From positions 272,828 through 336,827 of the forward strand of contig JAIPEG010000002.1 in NCBI GenBank assembly GCA_021737405.1: a DNA stretch of 64,000 nucleotides. Direction: 5' to 3'. Each line of letters starts with the position of its first letter. Position 1 is the stretch's first letter. A program made the translations under genes and the position numbers. Origin of the DNA: Bacteriovoracaceae bacterium (lineage in GTDB: Bacteria > Bdellovibrionota > Bacteriovoracia > Bacteriovoracales > Bacteriovoracaceae). The notes under the pieces were generated by a model. It was not told the origin of the DNA, searched no databases, and saw nothing but the letters and a program-made list of their open reading frames with translations. Shown piece by piece: positions 8,603 through 14,379 of the stretch.

Positions 8603-9133
8603 CTATTGAGCAGACTGCTTAATGAATTCTGTTAGGTAGTGCTTAACCATGGCATTAACATCCACTGGTTCACCTTGAAAACGCCAAGAGATCTTATTAA
8701 AAGGGCCAAGATGGGCCCTGACTTCATGAACGCCTTCTGAGCCAAACGGATCATCAACTCTTAAGCGAGGAGCTAACAGATCTTTACCATTTGAAATAAA
8801 AGCAATGCTTATAAGATCATTCGCTCTTCTTGCAAAAATTAAGCGAAGTGAGTTTCTAAATAACATGAAGTCATTTACGGTATTTGAAATTTTAAAGATT
8901 TTGATATGACTGTTAGTTTGGTGGCCGCGATACTGGTTAAAGCGGGCAACAAAATGCTCAATCTTGTCTCTTAGCTCATTCATGAATTCAATAGAAGACT
9001 CTTCTAAGAAATGGATAGGATTAAGATGTTCGTGAATATCAATGACACCCGACTCTGACATATTGATTTCTTCAATGGCCAGATTTTCTACCCAGGTAGC
9101 TGTAATTTCACTTGAATGAGATAAGTTTTCCAT
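8603..9133 (-). CDS. Conserved-looking protein of unknown function
   Basis: A 176-residue soluble protein with no signal peptide or membrane span. It has an acidic N-terminal third (HEHLNPIHFLEES), a long helical middle (ELRDKIEHFVARFNQYRG) and a basic segment (LIFARRAN). I do not recognise the family. It lies about 50 bases downstream of the 6S RNA gene on the same strand, a position that in many Proteobacteria is taken by ygfA, but this protein has no 5-formyl-THF cyclo-ligase features. No Shine-Dalgarno is seen before ATG 9133. A weak TTGACA/CATCAT promoter would start transcription almost at the ATG, so the start is uncertain. Confidence 0.6.
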   Translation of the reverse strand: MENLSHSSEITATWVENLAIEEINMSESGVIDIHEHLNPIHFLEESSIEFMNELRDKIEHFVARFNQYRGHQTNSHIKIFKISNTVNDFMLFRNSLRLIFARRANDLISIAFISNGKDLLAPRLRVDDPFGSEGVHEVRAHLGPFNKISWRFQGEPVDVNAMVKHYLTEFIKQSAQ

Positions 9134-9187
9134 ACATTAATGATGATTTTTCTGAAGCCGCTTGTCAATTTTGTAGGAAATTAAAAA

Positions 9188-9372
9188 AAAAAGAGTGGGC
9201 CTTGCTGGCTTCAAGTTTCCGCCCGCCATTTGACAGGTGGATGCAGTTAGTAACCATTTTAGGCTTCTCACTTCCAGCTTTCACTTTTGCGAGCTTGCTC
9301 ACCATGGTCAGGGACCGCTTCCTTGTAAGTTATTGTAGGGCGAAATACTGTGTGCCAACCACAAAACCCACC
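9188..9372 (-). ncRNA. ssrS: 6S RNA
   Basis: 6S RNA mimics an open promoter and holds sigma-70 RNA polymerase in stationary phase. On the minus strand about 185 nt fold as a long rod. The 5' GGTGGG closes with 3' CCCAC, UUGGC pairs with GCCAG, and UUUCGCCC pairs with GGGCGGAAA around a central bubble. Blocks match E. coli 6S in order: GGTGAGCAAGCTCG against GGUGAGCAUGCUCG, then GAGAAGCCTAAAA against GAGAAGCCUUAAAA, then an ACCT...GGCGG region. The transcript ends in a run of ten T. A promoter sits just upstream. Local G+C is visibly higher than in the flanks. Ends are approximate to a few bases. Confidence 0.85.
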
Positions 9373-9376
9373 TTTG

Positions 9377-9405
9377 AGTATGCCTGAAAATAACGCAATT
9401 TTCAA
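9377..9405 (-). promoter_or_regulatory. Sigma-70-type promoter of the 6S RNA gene
   Basis: On the minus strand TTGAAA (9405-9400), a 17-base spacer and CATACT (9382-9377) give a good housekeeping promoter. The start would be near 9372-9370, exactly at the 5' GGTGGG of the 6S closing stem. Confidence 0.7.
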
Positions 9406-9464
9406 TGGTAAAATTTGTCCATGGAATCTCTAAGTCATTATAAATAAACGATTTTTCAAATATG

Positions 9465-9493
9465 TTGCCCCGCGCAAGAAACCCGAGTATAAT
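9465..9493 (+). promoter_or_regulatory. Strong sigma-70-type promoter for the Flp pilin
   Basis: TTGCCC (9465-9470), a 17-base spacer and a perfect TATAAT (9488-9493). The predicted transcript has a leader of about 80 bases before the pilin ATG. Together with the 6S RNA, this accounts for the 449-base gap 9134-9582. Confidence 0.75.
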
Positions 9494-9520
9494 AGTCTTA
9501 AGTGTTATTCTAGGAAGGAA

Positions 9521-9556
9521 AGGACTCAAGTTATCGGGACAGTATCCGATAGGACT
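9521..9556 (+). promoter_or_regulatory. Hairpin in the Flp pilin leader flanked by AGGACT repeats
   Basis: TATCGG (9532-9537) pairs with CCGATA (9546-9551) around an 8-base loop. The hairpin is framed by direct repeats AGGACT at 9521-9526 and 9551-9556. It lies inside the untranslated leader, upstream of the Shine-Dalgarno (TTTAGGAGC). It may stabilise an abundant pilin mRNA or bind a regulator; the function is not known. Confidence 0.4.
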
Positions 9557-9582
9557 TAAATAGAGGAATTTAGGAGCTTAGT

Positions 9583-9777
9583 ATGAAAAATCAAATCATT
9601 GCTTTCTTAAAGGACGAAGACGGTCAGACATCTACAGAATACATTTTATTAGTAGCTGTGGTTGCTCTTATTGTTTTTAAATTTAAGGCTCAAGCGACTG
9701 AAAGACTTGGGGCCATTACAGATAATGTCTTCAACGGCGCTGATGGTTGGGTGAACGAACTTAATAGTTCTAACTAG
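9583..9777 (+). CDS. flp: Flp-type (type IVb) major pilin
   Basis: A 64-residue pilin precursor. A short charged leader ends at DEDG, then the class III cleavage site G|QTSTEY with the essential Glu at +5, then a hydrophobic helix (ILLVAVVALIVFKF) that forms the pilus core. Length and layout are those of Flp pilins of Tad systems. It should be cut by the CpaA peptidase encoded downstream. It is the first gene of the pilus cluster, with its own strong promoter and an immediate terminator, as expected for a subunit made in excess of the machinery. Confidence 0.93.
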   Translation: MKNQIIAFLKDEDGQTSTEYILLVAVVALIVFKFKAQATERLGAITDNVFNGADGWVNELNSSN

Positions 9778-9813
9778 AAGGGAGTAGCGCTCTAGAGGCG
9801 ATTCTCCCTTTTA
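9778..9813 (+). terminator. Terminator directly after the Flp pilin
   Basis: AAGGGAG (9778-9784) pairs with CTCCCTT (9804-9810), with a nested CGC/GCG stem in the loop and trailing T residues. It begins one base after the pilin stop codon. It would lower read-through into the assembly genes. Confidence 0.75.
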
Positions 9814-9902
9814 TCACTCATTTTTCTTTGGTCATCCGATTTTTCGGAGGGCACCTATTGTATCGTCTTTTTAGTTTTTCCTAAAAATGTTAAAATATTC
9901 TC

Positions 9903-10118
9903 ATGACAGATTTCAAGTCTGCAGGTCAGGCAACCATAGAATATATTCTAATATTTAGCTTTATTTCATTAATCGGTGTCGGCTTAGCACGAACAATTGG
10001 TGGAAGCATTTCCACTTCAGTTAAAAGCTTGGGCTGGGTTCTTTCTCAAGAGCTCTCAACAGGAATTTGTAGAACACAATGTTTTTATGGTGGCTATAAG
10101 AATGGAATGGCCGATTGA
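9903..10118 (+). CDS. Small class III pilin-like protein of the Tad cluster
   Basis: A 71-residue protein with a pilin-type processing site, SAG|QATIEYIL, followed by a hydrophobic helix (IFSFISLIGVGLA) and a C-terminal part with two cysteines (GICRTQCFYGG) that could form a disulfide. It is longer and more divergent than the Flp pilin, so a minor pilin is more likely than a second major one. Its stop overlaps the start of cpaA by four bases (TTGA), indicating translational coupling. Confidence 0.75.
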   Translation: MTDFKSAGQATIEYILIFSFISLIGVGLARTIGGSISTSVKSLGWVLSQELSTGICRTQCFYGGYKNGMAD

Positions 10119-10627
10119 ACCTTCCGTTACTGTTGTTCCTATTCTTGGGTCTTGAGCTCTCCTTTGTTTCTTTTATAGATATACGCTATAGAAAGATTTC
10201 AAATAATTGGTCCATTTTAAATATCGTTCTTTATTTAGCTTGCCTGGTAGTTTTTCCAACTCTTTACAAATTCAATATAGAAACCTTTTTCTTTCCTCTC
10301 GTTTTTTTAGGAGTGGGTTTTTTCCTGTTTTTACTCAAAGTGATGGGGGGAGGAGATTCTAAATATCTTTTTTCTTTTTTCTTGCTTGTACCAGAAATTT
10401 ACCATGAGGTATTCTTTCTAAAACTAATTTACTCAACTATTGCGATCGGTGTTTATCTTCTAATCTATAATAGTATTAAAAACTTTGATAAACTTCTTGT
10501 AGCGTTAGCAATGAAAGATATTAAAGAGATAAAAAGTTTATACGGAACAAAGTTTGCTTACGCTCCGGTTATCGCTATTTCATGGATTGCATTTGGATGG
10601 GAAATAAGAAAATCATTAACTTTTTAA
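10115..10627 (+). CDS. cpaA: Prepilin peptidase CpaA/TadV
   Basis: Membrane aspartyl protease (family A24) that cleaves the leader of Flp and TadE-type prepilins. In this 170-residue, mostly membrane-embedded protein the two catalytic aspartates are D22 in SFIDIRYRKISN and D81 in the MGGGDSKY motif. There is no N-methylation domain, as usual for CpaA. The start is TTG 10115, overlapping the preceding stop. Its end overlaps the next pilin-like gene by about 30 bases. Confidence 0.9.
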   Translation: MNLPLLLFLFLGLELSFVSFIDIRYRKISNNWSILNIVLYLACLVVFPTLYKFNIETFFFPLVFLGVGFFLFLLKVMGGGDSKYLFSFFLLVPEIYHEVFFLKLIYSTIAIGVYLLIYNSIKNFDKLLVALAMKDIKEIKSLYGTKFAYAPVIAISWIAFGWEIRKSLTF

Positions 10628-10923
10628 AAAATCAAAAAGGACAATCGACAGTTGAGTATGTTCTTTTGCTTGTTGTTGTGGTTTCTGTTTTTTTAACAGT
10701 ATTTAATTCCAGAAAGTTTCAGGCTTTTTTTGGGGAGGACTCTGATTTTTTTACGGCAATAGCACAGAAAATGAAACAGGATTATCGTTATGCGACTAAT
10801 GTAAGCCCTGCAGATGATGTAGACACATCTCCCGTGCCAAATCACCCGTCCTTTGCCCAACCTGATGGATCTGCCTCAAGGTTCTTTGGATATGCCGCTG
10901 GAGAAGGGTATCCTCCTAATTAG
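10597..10923 (+). CDS. Pilin-like protein with class III signal
   Basis: About 108 residues from ATG 10597 (an in-frame ATG at 10582 is also open). The N-terminus NQKG|QSTVEYVLLLVVVVSVFL is a class III prepilin signal with Glu +5 and a membrane helix. The mature part is Pro- and Asp-rich (PADDVDTSPVPNHP) and ends in an aromatic, Gly-rich tail. The protein is larger than Flp and lacks TadF features, so it is a minor pilin or pseudopilin candidate. Its start lies inside the end of cpaA, implying coupling. Confidence 0.7.
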   Translation: MGNKKIINFLKNQKGQSTVEYVLLLVVVVSVFLTVFNSRKFQAFFGEDSDFFTAIAQKMKQDYRYATNVSPADDVDTSPVPNHPSFAQPDGSASRFFGYAAGEGYPPN

Positions 10924-10925
10924 AT

Positions 10926-11456
10926 ATGAAAAAAATAAAAGAAGAAAAAGGACAATCAACAATTGAGTTTCTCGTAAGTTTTACGATTGCTCTTGGTTTT
11001 GTCTTTTCATTTCTTAAATTGGCCATTGTATATACGAATGGTTACTTAGTTCATTATGTTACCTACTTAACATCTCGAGCCTATATGTCTTATGAGCATG
11101 ATGTAAATAATCCTAACGGATCTGATGGGCCGGCTAAAACGCATGCGACAAAAGTATTTGATAGTTATAATATTCCTGGAATTATTCCAGACTTTTCTGG
11201 TGCTCCAATCTTTGAGGACCCTTTGAGCAGTTCTGGACCTACCCGACTCTATGTAGGCGTTAGAGTTGAATATCAAGAGACCATTACTATTCCAGGGACA
11301 AACAAAAAAATATCCTTTCCATTTATCTCAGAATCATATTTAGGCATGGAGCCAACCAGGGCAGAGTGCAAGGCACGCATTTGTGATGCTATGGCAGACA
11401 TTGGTACAGGAGCAGGATGTGAGAAACATTCAACGGTTTCAGACAATGGCTGTTAA
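10926..11456 (+). CDS. TadE-like pseudopilin
   Basis: A 176-residue protein starting MKKIKEEKG|QSTIEFLVSF, a TadE-type prepilin site with Glu +5 followed by a hydrophobic helix (TIALGFVFSFLKLAIVY). The periplasmic part holds the sequence HYVTYLTSRAYMSY, typical of TadE-like proteins, and four cysteines near the C-terminus (ECKARICDAM, GAGCEK). TadE/TadF pseudopilins are needed for Flp pilus assembly. It starts two bases after the preceding stop. Confidence 0.75.
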   Translation: MKKIKEEKGQSTIEFLVSFTIALGFVFSFLKLAIVYTNGYLVHYVTYLTSRAYMSYEHDVNNPNGSDGPAKTHATKVFDSYNIPGIIPDFSGAPIFEDPLSSSGPTRLYVGVRVEYQETITIPGTNKKISFPFISESYLGMEPTRAECKARICDAMADIGTGAGCEKHSTVSDNGC

Positions 11457-11976
11457 AAACATCAAATACCGTGCTTTAAGTGAGGATGGTCAAGCCATTT
11501 TTGAGCTTTTAATATTTTTACCCATTCTTGTTTTCCTTTATACGGTTATTTTTAATGTGGGAAATTCAATAAATGTCTCAATTAATCAACAAAAGGCAAC
11601 AAGAAGGTTTTTATACTTTTTGGCCAAGGGTAATAGTTATTTACCCTCCAGTAATGACTTAAATACTTTTAAATCAGGCTTTGTTCGAGCGGGAATCAGT
11701 TTAGTCGGATATGCGGATAGACTTGAGGGGGGCCAACAGCCAATTGCTCCTTGCTTTAAATTTAATGCTCTTTTTACAGATAGTGTGGATGAGGATTGTG
11801 AAACTCCTAATAGTGGAGATAGGTCTTCCTCTTATGTAAGAGTGTTTAGCGCCTATGGAATTTGTGGAGAAAATTATTCGCTTCAAGGAAATAAGTGGAC
11901 CGTCTTTCACTCCGGTTCTCCTGGCGAATCCGACCCAAAGAGTAAGCTATTGGCCTGTGCCGTCCAGCCAAATTAA
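11446..11976 (+). CDS. TadE/TadF-like pseudopilin, second
   Basis: About 176 residues from ATG 11446, which overlaps the end of the previous gene; an upstream in-frame ATG at 11383 would add 21 unlikely residues. The class III site is EDG|QAIFELLIFLPILVFLY, with Glu +5 and a long hydrophobic helix. The block SINVSINQQKATRRFLYF resembles TadE-like periplasmic helices. Four cysteines in the C-terminal half could form disulfides. With its neighbour it likely fills the TadE/TadF pair. Confidence 0.72.
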   Translation: MAVKNIKYRALSEDGQAIFELLIFLPILVFLYTVIFNVGNSINVSINQQKATRRFLYFLAKGNSYLPSSNDLNTFKSGFVRAGISLVGYADRLEGGQQPIAPCFKFNALFTDSVDEDCETPNSGDRSSSYVRVFSAYGICGENYSLQGNKWTVFHSGSPGESDPKSKLLACAVQPN

Positions 11977-11997
11977 AAGGGGATAAGTTTGCCCCTT
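11977..11997 (+). other. Hairpin between the pseudopilin and cpaB genes
   Basis: AAGGGG (11977-11982) pairs with CCCCTT (11992-11997), starting right after the stop codon. No T-tract follows, so it is a weak or factor-assisted terminator, or an mRNA-end stabiliser. A new promoter follows at once. Confidence 0.45.
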
Positions 11998-12009
11998 CGC
12001 CCTTTGTCA

Positions 12010-12037
12010 TTGACCCTTTGCTAAAATTAAATAGAAC
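12010..12037 (+). promoter_or_regulatory. Promoter of the cpaB-cpaC-cpaEF-tadB unit
   Basis: TTGACC (12010-12015), a 16-base spacer and TAGAAC (12032-12037) resemble sigma-70 elements, about 22 bases before the GTG of cpaB. AAGGAG serves as the ribosome site in between. Confidence 0.5.
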
Positions 12038-12058
12038 AGGATTTTAAGGAGTTGTATC

Positions 12059-12874
12059 GTGAATACACGCGCATTTACCCTTGCTCTCGTAATCGCAGGT
12101 ATCGCTGTCTTCATGGTTTATACCTACATTGAAGATCAGCGAAGTGCACTTATCAGTCGTTATGGAACAGAGATTTCAGTCGTAGTTGCCAAAAGAGACA
12201 TTAAAGAATTAGAGCTATTAGATGATACTAAGGTTGCGATAAAAACATTCCCAAAGAACTTTGCCTCACCTGGAAGCTTCTCAACCATTAAGGGAATTGA
12301 AAATACAATGGCTACTGTTCCTATTATGAAAGGTGAACAGGTGACTAAGCCTCGTGTTACTTATCCAGGAGCAAAAACGGGTCTATCTCGCCAGGTGAGT
12401 ATTGGTAAAAGAGCTGTTGCGATCCAAATCACAGAACGACAAGCCGTTTCAAAACTTATTAAACCAGGGGATAGGGTCGATATCCTCGCACCAATTGATA
12501 TATCGAGTGGTCGAAAGGACATGCAAAAAACCAATACAATTTTGCAAGATGTTCTGGTCTTATCTACAGGTAAAAGTATGACCAATGCCATTCCGCTTTA
12601 TGGCGTAAAGACACCTAAAGAAATCCGCAGTATGAACGCGCAAGTTTATGAAGGATACGACACAGTAACTCTTGAGTTAACTCCTTATGAGGCTCAAAAG
12701 TTAATTTTCTTACTTGTGTACTCTGGCTCACGTCCTTGGCTTGCTCTAAGAAATAATAACGACAAAAAGATTGTTCGAATTAAATCGACAGATATATTCG
12801 ATGTAATAGGTGAAGAAGGAAGAGCAGAGGCCAAAAAGTATTTTGATTCACAAAATAAAAGAAGAGGTGAATGA
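12059..12874 (+). CDS. cpaB: Flp pilus assembly protein CpaB/RcpC
   Basis: Periplasmic, membrane-anchored component of the Tad secretin complex. The 271-residue protein has an N-terminal membrane anchor (TLALVIAGIAVFMVYTYI). A SAF domain follows (VVVAKRDIKELELLDDTKVAIKTFP...GEQVTKPRV), then the RcpC region ending in a block (YDTVTLELTPYEAQKLIFL) typical of CpaB. The start is GTG 12059 with AAGGAG seven bases upstream. It overlaps cpaC by four bases (ATGA). Confidence 0.92.
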   Translation: MNTRAFTLALVIAGIAVFMVYTYIEDQRSALISRYGTEISVVVAKRDIKELELLDDTKVAIKTFPKNFASPGSFSTIKGIENTMATVPIMKGEQVTKPRVTYPGAKTGLSRQVSIGKRAVAIQITERQAVSKLIKPGDRVDILAPIDISSGRKDMQKTNTILQDVLVLSTGKSMTNAIPLYGVKTPKEIRSMNAQVYEGYDTVTLELTPYEAQKLIFLLVYSGSRPWLALRNNNDKKIVRIKSTDIFDVIGEEGRAEAKKYFDSQNKRRGE

Positions 12875-14379
12875 TTATTCGTAAATACCTAAGGGTTATA
12901 TTCTTTGTTTTATCTATGGGGATAAATTTTAACTTTTCCTCTGCAGTTTTTGCTCAAAACACACCAGTTGTTGAAAAACCAATTGAGGTGATTTTAGGGA
13001 TAGATAAAATAACAAAGTTAGATTTTTCGCCTAATCCTCAAATTCAAGTTGGAAACGAATCAATCTTAAGAATCACTATGATTCCACAAAAGCGTGAGAT
13101 TACATTTACGGGTTTAAAGCCAGGTAAAACTTCCGTTACCTTAAGAAATAACGTTGGTGATGTTAAGGGTAAGTTCCTAGTGACGGTAACGGCCAATGAT
13201 CAGTCTCGAATAGTAAAAGAACTCAAAGACTTTTTAGGCGATGTTGAAGGTCTAGAGATCGGAATAAAAGGTGAAACCGTTTATATCGGAGGAAATATAA
13301 TTGTTCCAAACGATATTGGCCGAGTTGCCACAGTCATGAACCAAGAGAAGTTTGGAGATGTTCTATTTTTAGTAGAGTTGAGTCCACAAACGGAAAGATT
13401 AGTGGCCAGAAAAATGCAGGAGGAAATACAAAAAAGTCAGCTTCCTGATGTAACGGTAAGGGTTGTGAATCATACTTATTGGCTTGAAGGTATTGTGAAT
13501 AGCGAAGGTAAAAAGCGGCAGGCAGAAGATATTGCAAAGGCCTTTTATCCAGATAAAATTGCTTCTCTAGCTGAGCGAACAAGACAAGTCGTTCAGGCAG
13601 TAAAGCCCGCCATTCAAAACTTTATTCAGGTGAATGAAAAAAGTCAGCCACCACCACTAGATAAACTCATCAAAATTACGGCCCAATTTGTAGAGCTTAC
13701 AAAGGACTATAGTAAAACCTTCGGTTTTAAATGGACTCCTTTACTTTCAAATGGATCTGGAGAAATTAATATTGGAAAAACTGGTAGTGGTGGAGTTACC
13801 ACTCGTTCAGAAGGAACTCTTTCTGGAACTATTTCCAATCTCTTTCCAAAATTAAACTCTGCCAAACAAGCAGGGTACGCTAGAGTCGTTCAAAGTGGAG
13901 TCGTGGTTGTTAAGGATAAAAAAGACGGTCTTATCTCAAAGAATGAAACAAGACGATTTAGCCTAGGAGCAGGAGAGTTTGCACAGGCCCAAAGTGCTGA
14001 CGCCCAGTTTAGAGTAGAGGTTCGTCCGGAAGTTTTACAAGATGAAAAAGTTAATCTTGCACTAAATATAACAGTGTCTACAAATATTGGGGCCAACCCT
14101 CCGGCAACCCAAGGGAATAATATTAAGACTGAATTAATTGTTAAGTCAAAAGATAGTGCCGTTGTCGGGGGTATCGTTATCAATAAATCAACAACTGATT
14201 ATGATAAGCTTCCGCCCGATGAGGTGGAAAACGCTAGCCCATTATTTAATTTTGTCAGAGGTAAGGCCTTCTCTAATACTAAGTCTCAATTCGTTGTCTT
14301 TGTTACTCCCGAAATTGTCGAGTCTGCCACAAGTGGTACAGATGACATAAAGAGAAAGTTTAGAAGGAGAAGACGCTAA
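12871..14379 (+). CDS. cpaC: Tad pilus secretin CpaC/RcpA
   Basis: Outer-membrane secretin through which the Flp pilus leaves the cell. The 502-residue protein has a signal peptide ending near VFAQN (about 29). The pilus/MSHA-type N-terminal domain follows (LDFSPNPQIQVGNESILRI...ITFTGLKPGKTSVTLRN), then BON-like repeats and the secretin core (ITAQFVELTKDYSKTFGFKW ... VVVKDKKDGLISKNE) ending in VVGGIVINKS...PLFNFVRGKAF and FVVFVTPEIVE. The C-terminus is strongly basic (KRKFRRRRR). It shares one base with the next start (TAATG). Confidence 0.92.
   Translation: MIIRKYLRVIFFVLSMGINFNFSSAVFAQNTPVVEKPIEVILGIDKITKLDFSPNPQIQVGNESILRITMIPQKREITFTGLKPGKTSVTLRNNVGDVKGKFLVTVTANDQSRIVKELKDFLGDVEGLEIGIKGETVYIGGNIIVPNDIGRVATVMNQEKFGDVLFLVELSPQTERLVARKMQEEIQKSQLPDVTVRVVNHTYWLEGIVNSEGKKRQAEDIAKAFYPDKIASLAERTRQVVQAVKPAIQNFIQVNEKSQPPPLDKLIKITAQFVELTKDYSKTFGFKWTPLLSNGSGEINIGKTGSGGVTTRSEGTLSGTISNLFPKLNSAKQAGYARVVQSGVVVVKDKKDGLISKNETRRFSLGAGEFAQAQSADAQFRVEVRPEVLQDEKVNLALNITVSTNIGANPPATQGNNIKTELIVKSKDSAVVGGIVINKSTTDYDKLPPDEVENASPLFNFVRGKAFSNTKSQFVVFVTPEIVESATSGTDDIKRKFRRRRR

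Noticed and set aside
9291..9330. A GGTCAGG...CTTCC stretch that recalls the SRP RNA core
   Set aside because: The order GGAAGGAAGCAG after the GGTCAGG is missing on both strands, whereas the whole minus strand fits 6S RNA from promoter to terminator.
9112..9387. A 91-codon plus-strand ORF opening with TTG near the 8603 gene start
   Set aside because: It covers the 6S RNA gene on the opposite strand, has no ribosome site and no protein-like composition, and most of its length is explained by the structured RNA.
12059..12100. c-di-GMP (GEMM) riboswitch sought before cpaB, flp and flagellin leaders
   Set aside because: No leader shows the conserved GEMM core (GCAMAGGGCAAACC-like and GGGACGCAAAGCC-like blocks).
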